A stretch of DNA of 37,942 nt from Akkermansia muciniphila (GTDB lineage: Bacteria; Verrucomicrobiota; Verrucomicrobiia; Limisphaerales; UBA9464): NCBI GenBank assembly GCA_945860685.1, contig CAMASJ010000006.1, positions 1-37,942 on the forward strand. Direction: 5' to 3'. The notes under the pieces were generated by a model, which was given only the letters and a program-made list of their open reading frames with translations, was not told the DNA's origin and made no database searches. Below, one piece after another: positions 8,043 to 14,824 of this stretch. How positions within the stretch are numbered: the stretch's first letter is position 1; the number at the start of each line of letters is the position of its first letter. Position numbers and translations under genes: made by a program.

Positions 8043-9533
8043 CTACCCGGGGCCGTGAGAGAGCGGGAGACGGACCGTGAAGGTCGCGCCTTCGCCAGGA
8101 GTGCTCCGGCACTCGACCGTTCCACTCATCGCCTCGGCGAGACGCTTCACGATCGAGAGTCCCAAACCTGTGGAACTCTCCCCGGCGGTCGGCTTGGCGC
8201 TCAGGCGCGTGTACTTCCGGAAGAGCTTCTTCTGGTCCTCCGGCGTCAGGCCGGGTCCGCGGTCGACCACGGACACCGCGCCCCGCCCCTCCGCCGACGT
8301 GATCCGGATCCACACCTCGGACGATGGAGGCGAGTACTTCACGGCGTTCGAGACGAGGTTGTCGAGGATCTGCGTCAACGCCCCGGGATCGGCCTCGACG
8401 AACACCGGGGCGGCGGCCTCCAGGTTCAGTCGGATCTCCTTGCGCAGGGCCGTGTCGCGGTTGTGTCCGAGGCTCTCCCCGACCAGGGCGTTCAGGTCGC
8501 AGCGCCCGATCCGGGAAGTGTAGCGGCCCTCCTCGATGGCGTTGGCGTCGAGCAGGTCGGTGATGAGGTTCCGCATCCGGGAACTCGCCTTGATGATCCC
8601 CTCGCAGGTCTGGGGGATGTCCGCGGCGTCCTGGGACATGGCCAGCAGCTCGGCGTTGCCGATGATGGCGGTGAGCGGGTTCTTGAGGTCGTGGGCGGCG
8701 ATTCCGAGGAACTCGGTCTTCTCCTCGTTGAGCTGCTGCAGCTGGGCGTTGGAGGACTCCAGCCGCAGGAGCGCTTCCTGCATCTTCCGCTGCGCCTTGA
8801 GGCGGCTGTTCTCGAAGATGACCCCGAGCAGGAACAGGAAGACGATCAGGGTCAGGTAGCCGGCGGCGGAAACGACCGGTTCCCAGCGATCCGCATAGGT
8901 CGGCGGAAGGTGTATGCCGGCGAAGTCGAGGGCGATCACCACCGCGGCCGAGGCGAGGCTCGCCAGGGCCCAGCCCCAGGCGGCACGGGAACACACCAGG
9001 AGCAACGCGCACAGCGGGACGGTCACAAGCCAGGCGATCGAATGGCCGTCGTGCCCGCCTTCGAGGAAACAGAGCACCGTGAACCCGAACCACATGGTGC
9101 CGGTCAGGAGGTTGCCGACCCGGAGGTAGGGCACGCCCGTGCGAAGGACGAAGGGAGCGGCGAGAAACCCGATGCTGGACACCGCGACGACACCCGCGCC
9201 CCACAGGTGCCCGATGAGCGCGTAGAAAAGGGTGAACGCAAAGCCCGAGGCGGCCCCGAGGAAACCGAACCGGACGATGAGCCGCGCATGACGGGTCGCC
9301 TCGGGATTGGTGAGCAGTTCGACAGGAATGAAGCCGTCCGACCATAGCAGGAACGCGCGGATGGGCTCCACGAGGCGCAACCGGAGCGGCGGGACGTTGC
9401 GGGATTGGAATTCCGGCTTCAAAGGACCTGGGCTATCGGTAGCCCGAATCGGCACGACCGCATCCCCCCGGACACATCGGCGGGAACGGGGTCCGACCTG
9501 AGATTCCGACCATGAGCGCATCGCAACTGGCAT
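8043..9533 (-). CDS. Membrane sensor histidine kinase (orphan)
   Basis: The longest reading is 496 aa. About six membrane helices span residues 88-241, followed by a short coiled coil (LRLESSNAQLQQLNEEK) and the kinase core: H-box AAHDLKNPLTAI (His281), N-box ILDNLVSNAVKYS (389-401), G1 DRGPGL, F-box FRKYTRL and G2 STGLGLSIVK. No extracellular sensor domain is visible, so the membrane region itself probably senses. The true start is uncertain: the ATG at 9533 overlaps the divergent DUF1684 gene by 22 bp, and GTG codons at 9455 or 9371 are alternatives that keep all helices. No response regulator is adjacent. The genes downstream are envelope genes, so envelope control is possible but unproven. 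Confidence 0.88.
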   Translation of the reverse strand: MPVAMRSWSESQVGPRSRRCVRGDAVVPIRATDSPGPLKPEFQSRNVPPLRLRLVEPIRAFLLWSDGFIPVELLTNPEATRHARLIVRFGFLGAASGFAFTLFYALIGHLWGAGVVAVSSIGFLAAPFVLRTGVPYLRVGNLLTGTMWFGFTVLCFLEGGHDGHSIAWLVTVPLCALLLVCSRAAWGWALASLASAAVVIALDFAGIHLPPTYADRWEPVVSAAGYLTLIVFLFLLGVIFENSRLKAQRKMQEALLRLESSNAQLQQLNEEKTEFLGIAAHDLKNPLTAIIGNAELLAMSQDAADIPQTCEGIIKASSRMRNLITDLLDANAIEEGRYTSRIGRCDLNALVGESLGHNRDTALRKEIRLNLEAAAPVFVEADPGALTQILDNLVSNAVKYSPPSSEVWIRITSAEGRGAVSVVDRGPGLTPEDQKKLFRKYTRLSAKPTAGESSTGLGLSIVKRLAEAMSGTVECRSTPGEGATFTVRLPLSHGPG

Positions 9534-10471
9534 CCCCCACCAACCCGCAGGCCCGCCGCAGGAACACCCACGCGATGCTGTGGGCCGTGGGTGTCGCAGT
9601 GGCCGGCCTCTTCCTGTCGGGATGCCACACCGGCCCGGCCCAGGCGGCGGCCAAGACGCTGACGGAGTGGCAGGCCCGCCGGATGCGTTCCATCGCCGGC
9701 ACCAACGGTTGGGCTTCGCTCGTCGGACTGCACTGGCTTCCGGAGGGACGTTCGACCTGCGGTTCCGACCCTTCCCAGACCCATGTGTTCCCCGCGGGCC
9801 GTGCCCCGGGCTTCGTCGGGACCTGGATCCGCGAAGGCCGGAAGGTCCGCTTCGTGCCGGCCGACGGCGTCGCCGCCTCGGTGAACGGGAAAGCCGTCCC
9901 GACCCGACCGCTCCGCACCGACGCCAAGGGCGCGAAGCCGGAGATCCTGCGCATCGGGGATCTCTCCATCACCGTGCTCGTCCGTGGCGAACGTGTCGGC
10001 CTGCGCGTCCGCGATCCCCAAGCGCCGACCCGGGTCCGTTTCCAAGGCCTTGAATACTTCCCCGAACGCCCCGACTGGGTGCTGGAGGGAAAGCTGATCC
10101 CGGCGAAGCCCGGGACGCTCCTGCCGGTGGTGAACGTCCTTGGCGACATCGAGGAAATGCCCGCGGCCGGGACAGTGGTGTTCGTGAAGGACGGCCAGGA
10201 ATACCGCCTGGACGTGGCCCTGGACACCGAGGAGGACGACCTGTTCCTGCTCTTCAAGGATACGACGAGCGGCAAGGAGACCTATCCCGCTGGACGCTTC
10301 CTGCATGCGCAGAAACCCGGACGCGACGGCCGGGTGGTGCTGGACTTCAACCGCGCCTACAACCCGCCGTGCGCTTTCACGACCTTCGCAACCTGTCCGT
10401 TGCCCCCGCGCCAGAACCGGCTCGACGTCCGCGTCGAAGCCGGCGAACTCCGCTACCGCGGAGGGCATTGA
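9512..10471 (+). CDS. DUF1684 family lipoprotein
   Basis: This 319-aa protein carries the conserved blocks of DUF1684: GWASLVGLHWLPEGRSTCGS, the IGDLSITVLVRGERVGLRVRD region, FQGLEYFPERPDW, the TYPAGRFLHAQ segment, and the signature DFNRAYNPPCAFTTFATCPL with PPRQNRLDV. The biochemical function of the family is not established. The N-terminus has a basic region (ARRR), a hydrophobic stretch and LFLSGC, a good lipobox with Cys38, so the protein is probably membrane-anchored and faces the periplasm. It is a single plus-strand gene between the divergent histidine kinase and the convergent cupin gene. The start at 9512 is the first ATG; a shorter start at Met22 would still keep the lipobox. Confidence 0.88.
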   Translation: MSASQLASPTNPQARRRNTHAMLWAVGVAVAGLFLSGCHTGPAQAAAKTLTEWQARRMRSIAGTNGWASLVGLHWLPEGRSTCGSDPSQTHVFPAGRAPGFVGTWIREGRKVRFVPADGVAASVNGKAVPTRPLRTDAKGAKPEILRIGDLSITVLVRGERVGLRVRDPQAPTRVRFQGLEYFPERPDWVLEGKLIPAKPGTLLPVVNVLGDIEEMPAAGTVVFVKDGQEYRLDVALDTEEDDLFLLFKDTTSGKETYPAGRFLHAQKPGRDGRVVLDFNRAYNPPCAFTTFATCPLPPRQNRLDVRVEAGELRYRGGH

Positions 10472-10494
10472 GCCGACGGAACGAAGAACGGCCT

Positions 10495-10629
10495 CACGCG
10501 AAGGCGCCAAGACGCGAAGGGGTGCAGGGAATCCGGGACGGACGACGCCGGTCACCGTTCGGTGTCCGGTGCCGATTCGGGCGACTCGCAGCCTCCCTCT
10601 TCTCCTCCGCGGCTTTGCGGCTCTATGTG
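10495..10629. repeat. Imperfect palindromic repeat element
   Basis: The arms 10495-10520 (cacgcgaaggcgccaagacg...) and 10604-10629 are inverted copies, with 18 of 26 positions matching after reverse-complementing. They enclose an 83-bp spacer with no ORF of note. The arms have a short periodic look (a purine-rich AAG spaced by CGC) typical of dispersed palindromic repeats in GC-rich genomes. The element fills most of the gap between the convergent DUF1684 and cupin genes. Confidence 0.5.
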
Positions 10630-10645
10630 CCAATCAGCTCCACGG

Positions 10646-11113
10646 TCAGCCGGGCGGTAGGAGCTCCACCCCGTACTTCGGCGCGGCCTCGACCAGCTTG
10701 GCTATGGCCTCTGGGGACGGCGGCAGCGGAGCGGTTTGGCGGTCCGGCAGACGGGTGCCGATTTCGGCGAAGAAGTCGTCCAGACCAGCGGGCGTCACGG
10801 TGACGATCATCCGACCCGGGACGGAACCGACGTTCCTGAAGTGGTGGGGAATGTCGCGGCGTCCGAAGACGAACCCGCCCGCACCGACGCGGACAGCCTC
10901 GCCGGCAATGATGAACTCGAACTCGCCGTCGATGACATAGAATGCCTCGTCCTCGAGGTGGTGGATGTGTGGAGGAGTTCCGTTGCCCGGGAGGACGAAC
11001 GCCTCGAAGACGAAATAGGCCCCGTCGGTCTGGGAACCGGTGAGCAGGAACGTATAGCGGTCGCCGACCACCGAATAGACGGGAGCCGAGCCGGACACAG
11101 GCAACGGATTCAT
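10646..11113 (-). CDS. Cupin-domain protein
   Basis: This is a single-domain cupin of 155 aa. Cupin motif 1 is GTPPHIHHLEDEAFYVIDGEF, with the metal-binding His-x-His and Glu; motif 2 is FGRRDIPHHFRNVG, with the last His. All four expected metal ligands are therefore present. The layout resembles quercetin-dioxygenase-like cupins, but the substrate cannot be assigned. The ORF track starts at 11269. I prefer the ATG at 11113 because the family fold begins right after it (YSVVGDRYTFLLTG) and the upstream 52 codons show no recognisable domain. It is convergent with the DUF1684 gene and stands alone. Confidence 0.8.
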   Translation of the reverse strand: MNPLPVSGSAPVYSVVGDRYTFLLTGSQTDGAYFVFEAFVLPGNGTPPHIHHLEDEAFYVIDGEFEFIIAGEAVRVGAGGFVFGRRDIPHHFRNVGSVPGRMIVTVTPAGLDDFFAEIGTRLPDRQTAPLPPSPEAIAKLVEAAPKYGVELLPPG

Positions 11114-11365
11114 CGCGCGGCACGATGAAGACCCCGGCCGAAAGACGCGAGCCAACGCCGCCTTCAGGGACTCCGCCAGATTCGGACCTGCATCGAAGTC
11201 GGATCTGGGCAATGCAAGGAATCGGGCAGGTTCATCGGCGCCCGCAAGGCGCGGGGATTCTTGGAACAAGTGGGCGAAGGTGCTGATGTGCGACGCTCAT
11301 TCACAACCCCATGTCGCTGGCGGACGTGTCCCCAATGAGCTCCTCAGCATACTAACCGAATGCAA
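11114..11365. other. Intergenic stretch with one copy of a short repeat motif
   Basis: I see no convincing gene in these 252 bases. Near its right end is gacgtgtccc (11323-11332), an inverted copy of the motif that appears again just beyond the AT-rich gene. Base composition changes abruptly to AT-rich around 11345. Confidence 0.5.
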
Positions 11366-11770
11366 CTAGTAGCGAAACTTTAGCCTCTCACCAGCATTTG
11401 TCGCGACCACTCTACCGTTTGAGTCAAAAACAATTGTATAGCCAATGTCACGCAGACCCCGATTAAACTTCACCTCAAACCGATTAGTGGCGGCAAGATT
11501 GACCGTGATAAATGCGTACTTGGTGGATCTTGGGGAAGGATCACCAAATGACGAGACTATGTTTGTTACATTGGCTACTAGCTCATCATCTGAAATAAAA
11601 CTGCCATCAGCCAATTGCACTCGAACCCAAGTATGAAGCGCAACAGGATCACCACCGCGGCTGCCGGGAATCTGCCCCACAGATACAACCACAACCAAAG
11701 CGACCACAACCGTTGAAATCAACGCGACATTAATTTTCATATACACCTTCCAACCGATAAGGGACACGTC
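11323..11770. repeat. Inverted 10-bp repeats bracketing an AT-rich gene
   Basis: GACGTGTCCC at 11323-11332 and its exact reverse complement GGGACACGTC at 11761-11770 enclose the AT-rich ORF almost exactly. A longer direct copy of the right-hand motif (taagggacacgtct, 14 nt) is at 11758-11771 and again at 12459-12472. The arrangement could be a small non-autonomous element or simply a dispersed repeat family; the sequence does not decide between them. Confidence 0.45.
11366..11740 (-). CDS. Small membrane-anchored or secreted protein, unknown function
   Basis: I do not recognise this 124-aa protein. The start at 11740 (MKINVALISTVVVALVVVVS) is preferred over the track start at 11767 because GGAAGG lies 5-6 bases upstream and it gives a clean N-terminal hydrophobic segment (signal peptide or anchor, about residues 4-20). 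The rest is soluble and mixed alpha/beta, with the patterns KYAFITVNLAATNRFEVKF and YTIVFDSNGRVVATN. The gene is clearly richer in A+T than all its neighbours, which suggests recent acquisition. It lies between inverted copies of a 10-bp motif. Confidence 0.6.
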   Translation of the reverse strand: MKINVALISTVVVALVVVVSVGQIPGSRGGDPVALHTWVRVQLADGSFISDDELVANVTNIVSSFGDPSPRSTKYAFITVNLAATNRFEVKFNRGLRDIGYTIVFDSNGRVVATNAGERLKFRY

Positions 11771-11771
11771 T
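11758..11771 (-). repeat. 14-bp direct repeat, copy 1
   Basis: taagggacacgtct on the plus strand; an identical 14-mer is at 12459-12472. The two copies bracket the toxin-antitoxin pair. Confidence 0.6.
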
Positions 11772-11868
11772 GTAGGCTACCCTACTTCGCCGACGGACCC
11801 GGGACATCGGTTGGCGGCGAGCCTACGCAGCGGGCGGCCGAACAGGAAAGCGGCTAAAAGAGGGTCGT

Positions 11869-12156
11869 TCAGCGGTGCCACCAGTAGCCTGGACGGCGGT
11901 GGAGGTGCATGACGGCCTTGAGGTGGATGGCGTTGGGGCCGAAGCTGTAAACCAAGGCGAAGGGGAAGCGCCGGAGGTTGATCTTGCGGTTTTCGCCCCG
12001 GATCTAGGGCCAGCGTTCCGGTTCGGCCTCGATGCGGCGCAGGGCGTGCCCGAACTCGTCCAAGAAGTCGTCTCCCAGTCCCGGCTGGCGCTCGTCATGC
12101 CACAGGGCCGCGCCGACCAGTTCCTCGTCGGCCTCAGGATGGCTGACGATGGGCAT
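11869..12156 (-). pseudogene. ParE/RelE-like toxin, interrupted by an in-frame TAG
   Basis: Starting at ATG 12156, the frame reads MPIVSHPEADEELVGAALWH, then a helical region ending RRIEAEPERWP, then a TAG stop (12004-12006). Without any shift it continues IRGENRKINLRRFPFALVYS, FGPNAIHLKAVMHLHR, RPGYWWHR and a normal TGA at 11869-11871. The combined 95 residues match the length and pattern of RelE/ParE toxins, including the RFPFALVY strand and the RRPGYW end. The start overlaps the antitoxin gene by 23 bp, as is usual for such pairs. A single nonsense change removes the C-terminal half with its conserved basic and aromatic residues, so the toxin is probably inactive unless the stop is read through. 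Confidence 0.78.
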
Positions 12157-12379
12157 GGAGCTGGGCGCGGGCTTCCCGGAGGGTTTCCAGGACGGGGCGG
12201 CAGCGGACCCGGCCCTCCTCGATTTCACGGGAGCGGCGGTCGATCACGTCGAGCCATTCCGCTTCGGTGTCGGTCTCCAAGGCGGGGTCGAGGCTGGCGA
12301 TGAGCTGGTGGGCCAGATAGGCCCGGTCCACTTCCGGCAGCGCCAGCACTTCGGCGACCTTTTCAGCGGTCATGCTCAT
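12134..12379 (-). CDS. Addiction-module antitoxin (unstable antitoxin family)
   Basis: This 81-aa protein matches the small addiction-module antitoxins found in front of ParE/RelE toxins: MTAEKVAEVLALPEVDRAYL at the start, AHQLIASLD, the acidic EAEWLDVIDRRSREIEEGRV block that is the family hallmark, and a basic C-terminal end. It would bind and neutralise the overlapping toxin and probably repress the operon. The toxin gene here carries a stop codon, so the antitoxin may be a relic or may act on a related toxin elsewhere. Two ATG codons, 12379 and 12373, are possible starts. Confidence 0.8.
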   Translation of the reverse strand: MSMTAEKVAEVLALPEVDRAYLAHQLIASLDPALETDTEAEWLDVIDRRSREIEEGRVRCRPVLETLREARAQLHAHRQPS

Positions 12380-12458
12380 GCTGGTTCAGAGTGGCCGGTG
12401 TCGCCGGGCTGGCAAGCTCCGCTCCGGGGCTCGGGCAGCTTGGCGGGATTCGAGTGGG

Positions 12459-12472
12459 TAAGGGACACGTCT
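12459..12472 (-). repeat. 14-bp direct repeat, copy 2
   Basis: taagggacacgtct, identical to 11758-11771. The following bases differ between the two copies (acaaatcc here, gtaggcta there). Confidence 0.6.
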
Positions 12473-12519
12473 ACAAATCCAGTAGGACCCTCGATGGGAG
12501 TCCGTGTCTTTCTCCAAAA

Positions 12520-12540
12520 GCGCGAGCGGACTCGCGCACT
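12520..12540 (-). repeat. REP-like hairpin, copy A of a dispersed repeat
   Basis: The stem gcgcgag / ctcgcgc has a 4-nt loop. Read on the minus strand it contains agtgcgcgagtccgc, an exact 15-mer also present on the plus strand at 31429-31443, with further partial identity (ggaga.aaag) downstream in both. This supports a small dispersed palindromic repeat family. Confidence 0.55.
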
Positions 12541-12698
12541 CCATGACGCTCACGCGCTACTTCGGCCGCTGGAACTGCCTTCCAACCTCGGGGTGAACTA
12601 TCCGGGCTGGAATTCCCCGATCGGTGTGAAGTGTCCCCGATGGGACTGCCCGGAACGCTTGGAACAACGGATGCGGAGTCCGGATCGGAACGACAGCC

Positions 12699-13226
12699 CT
12701 ATGCGGCGGCGTAGGCCCGTTCGAGCTCGGAGACGTCCAGCTTCACCATCGTCAGCATGGCCTTCATCACAGCCTTCACCTTCCGCGGGTCCTTGTCACC
12801 GATCAGCTCGGAGAACCGCCTCGGCACAATCTGCCACGAGAGCCCGAAGGGGTCCTTGATCCAGCCGCACTGAGTGGGCGAGCCACCCGCCCTCACGAAA
12901 CGGTCCCAGTACAGGTCGACCTCGGCCTGGTCGGCGCAGTCCACGTGGAACGAGACCCCCTCCGAGAATCCGAAGTAGGGACCGCCGTTGTAGCCCATGA
13001 AGCGCTGGCCACCGACGACGAATTCGGCGGCGATGACCGGACCGTCTCCGCCGGTTCGCGCGACCTCACGTACCTCGGAATCCGGGAACGTCGCCGTATA
13101 GAACCGGATCGCCGCCTCGAGCTGGTCGTTGAACATCAGGAACGGGGTGACCTTGCTCATGGGGTTGTCGTGATGTGGATGATTCCGGATTTGTCCGCAG
13201 ATCTCGCAGATCGACACGGGTTTCAT
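12699..13226 (-). CDS. VOC-family protein (PhnB-like)
   Basis: The core MSKVTPFLMFNDQLEAAIRF to about residue 150 is a PhnB-like / 3-demethylubiquinone-methyltransferase-like VOC fold: FPDSEVREVART, the FMGYNGGPYFGFSEGVSFHV strand pair, DRFVRAGG, CGWIKDPFGLSWQIVPRR, then a helical tail. These proteins have varied or unknown functions. The start is uncertain. The ATG at 13160 gives the usual family N-terminus, but the ATG at 13226 has AAGGGG six bases upstream and adds MKPVSICEICGQIRNHPHH, a Cys/His-rich segment that looks like coding sequence. I use 13226 (175 aa). A perfect hairpin (13228-13245) overlaps the Shine-Dalgarno sequence. It stands after nuoN on the same strand, probably as a separate unit. 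Confidence 0.75.
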   Translation of the reverse strand: MKPVSICEICGQIRNHPHHDNPMSKVTPFLMFNDQLEAAIRFYTATFPDSEVREVARTGGDGPVIAAEFVVGGQRFMGYNGGPYFGFSEGVSFHVDCADQAEVDLYWDRFVRAGGSPTQCGWIKDPFGLSWQIVPRRFSELIGDKDPRKVKAVMKAMLTMVKLDVSELERAYAAA

Positions 13227-13227
13227 C

Positions 13228-13245
13228 GATGGCCCCTTGGCCATC
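13228..13245 (-). promoter_or_regulatory. Hairpin over the ribosome-binding site of the VOC gene
   Basis: On the minus strand GATGGCC-AAGG-GGCCATC forms a perfect 7-bp stem with a 4-nt loop, immediately before the ATG at 13226. The AAGGGG ribosome-binding site is partly in the loop and partly in the 3' stem, so folding could limit translation from this start. Confidence 0.4.
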
Positions 13246-13296
13246 GGCGTCCTGCCCGAAGGAACTCCCTTTCCCCACGGGTCCGGGGCCGCGGGC

Positions 13297-14775
13297 TCAG
13301 TGCGCGGCGGCGTGCTGGGCGGCGGCGGTGGCGGACTTCGGCTGGACGGCCTGGTCGGCGATCTTCAGCAGGCTGCTGGGGGCGACGCCGAGGAAGACGA
13401 TTCCACCGATGCAGGCGGCGAGGGCGACCTTGGTGCCCAGGGAGGTGGAGATCGGGGCGAGGCTCGAGGGATTGGCTCCCCAGTAGATCGAGCGGATCAC
13501 GCCGAAGTAGTAGTAGAGCGACAGCACCACACCGACGACCGCCACCGCGATCAGCAGGTAGAAGGACGGATGGGCGGCGGCACCCTCGAAGACGGCGCGG
13601 AGCAGCAGGACCTTGCCGAAGAAGCCGACCATCGGCGGGATGCCCGCGAGGGAGACGAAGGCGATGGAGAGGGCTGCGGCCAGGAAGGGGGACCGTTGGC
13701 CGAGTCCGGCGAGGTTGGCGATGTCGTCGCCCTCGACGTGTTCCGCGATGGCGCAGATGACGGTGAACGCGGCGAGCACGGTGAAGAAGTATCCGCCCAA
13801 GTAGTAGAGCACCGCGGTGGAACCGGAGGTGGACATGGCGACGACGCCGAGGAGGAGGTAGCCGGCGTTGGCGATGGACGAGTAGCCCATCAGGCGCTTG
13901 AGGTTCCGCTGCGGCAGGGCGCAGAGGCTTCCGTAGGCGATGGTGCCGGCGGCCATCACCACCAGCAGGCGGTTCCATTCGGCGGCGATCTGCGGAACGG
14001 CCTGGGTGACGAGGCGGACGAGCAGGACGAAGCCGGCGGCCTTGGACCCGACGGCGAGGAAGGCGGTCGCGGGGGCCGGCGAGCCCTGGTACACGTCCGG
14101 CGCCCAGGCCTGGAAAGGAAAGGCGGCGATCTTGAAGCCGAGTCCGACCAGGACCAGGAGCAGGCCGGTGAGGAAGACCGTGGAATGGGCCAATTCAGCC
14201 TGGCGGGAGGCGATGACGCCGAAGTTGGTGGAGTTGGCCGAGCCGAACACGAGTGCGATGCCGAACACCATGAAGCCGGAGGCCACGGCGCCGAGGATGA
14301 GGTACTTGATGCCGGCCTCGAGCGAGGCGATGCGGCCCCGCTGGAAGCTGTTCAGGACGTAGAAGGTGACGGTGATCAGCTCGAGGCTGACGAAGAGCAT
14401 CACGAGGTCGTTGGCGGAGGCGGCGAAGAGCATCCCGACGAGGGCGAAGCAGACGAGCGCGTAGAACTCCGAGAGGCCGGAGCCGATCTTCGGGGCGAAG
14501 TCGACCGTCATGAGCACCACCACGAAGGCGCCGAACAGGAAGAAGGTCTTGAAGTAGCGGGCGAGGTCGTCGACGACGAAGGTGTTGTGGAACCCGAGCC
14601 CGGCCTGGGGCGAGAGGGAACCGGCGGCGAACGCGAGAAGGCATCCGAGCGCGGCGGCGGTGCCGTAGCCGAGGGCGCGGCGGGCGGACGCGGGGATCCA
14701 CAGGTCCACCATCAGGGCGCCGAGGCCGACGATGACGGCAAGGATTTCCAGCGTGATCAGCGAATAGTCGTTCAT
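13297..14775 (-). CDS. nuoN: NADH-quinone oxidoreductase subunit N
   Basis: This antiporter-like membrane subunit of complex I (492 aa) has about 14 hydrophobic helices. It begins MNDYSLITLEILAVIVGLGA and carries the proton-channel family pattern, with the conserved Glu/Lys region (LVMLFVSLELITVTFYVLNS) and the broken-helix region (FKIAAFPFQAWAPDVYQG, then GSKAAGFVLLVR). The block RNLKRLMGYSSIANAGYLLL is also typical. It is the last gene of the nuo operon, 49 bp after nuoM. No strong intrinsic terminator follows it. Confidence 0.95.
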   Translation of the reverse strand: MNDYSLITLEILAVIVGLGALMVDLWIPASARRALGYGTAAALGCLLAFAAGSLSPQAGLGFHNTFVVDDLARYFKTFFLFGAFVVVLMTVDFAPKIGSGLSEFYALVCFALVGMLFAASANDLVMLFVSLELITVTFYVLNSFQRGRIASLEAGIKYLILGAVASGFMVFGIALVFGSANSTNFGVIASRQAELAHSTVFLTGLLLVLVGLGFKIAAFPFQAWAPDVYQGSPAPATAFLAVGSKAAGFVLLVRLVTQAVPQIAAEWNRLLVVMAAGTIAYGSLCALPQRNLKRLMGYSSIANAGYLLLGVVAMSTSGSTAVLYYLGGYFFTVLAAFTVICAIAEHVEGDDIANLAGLGQRSPFLAAALSIAFVSLAGIPPMVGFFGKVLLLRAVFEGAAAHPSFYLLIAVAVVGVVLSLYYYFGVIRSIYWGANPSSLAPISTSLGTKVALAACIGGIVFLGVAPSSLLKIADQAVQPKSATAAAQHAAAH

Positions 14776-14824
14776 CTCTCCAGGTTCGTCTGCGGCGGGA
14801 AGGCCCGTCCGCGGGGTGCTTCCA

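Larger units (their letters stand above)
12380..12698. other. 319-bp gene-free stretch with repeat fragments
   Basis: I see no gene here. It contains the second copy of the 14-mer taagggacacgtct (12459-12472), a perfect 7-bp stem gcgcgag-cgga-ctcgcgc (12520-12537) that belongs to a repeat seen again near 31,430, and two closely spaced gtgtcccc/ccccgat blocks around 12,615-12,650. It looks like a collecting site for small repeats behind the toxin-antitoxin promoter region. Confidence 0.5.

Noticed and set aside
9419-10633. 404-aa minus-strand ORF over the DUF1684 gene
   Set aside because: The plus-strand gene has the DUF1684 signature blocks and a lipobox; the reverse frame has no domain.
10472-10645. 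Possible bidirectional terminator between DUF1684 and cupin genes
   Set aside because: The inverted arms are 83 bp apart and neither is followed by a T-run, so a dispersed repeat is the better reading.
11823-12303. Plus- and minus-strand ORFs other than the toxin and antitoxin in this interval
   Set aside because: They overlap the recognisable toxin and antitoxin frames and have the low-complexity Arg/Ser/Pro or Gly composition of shadow frames.
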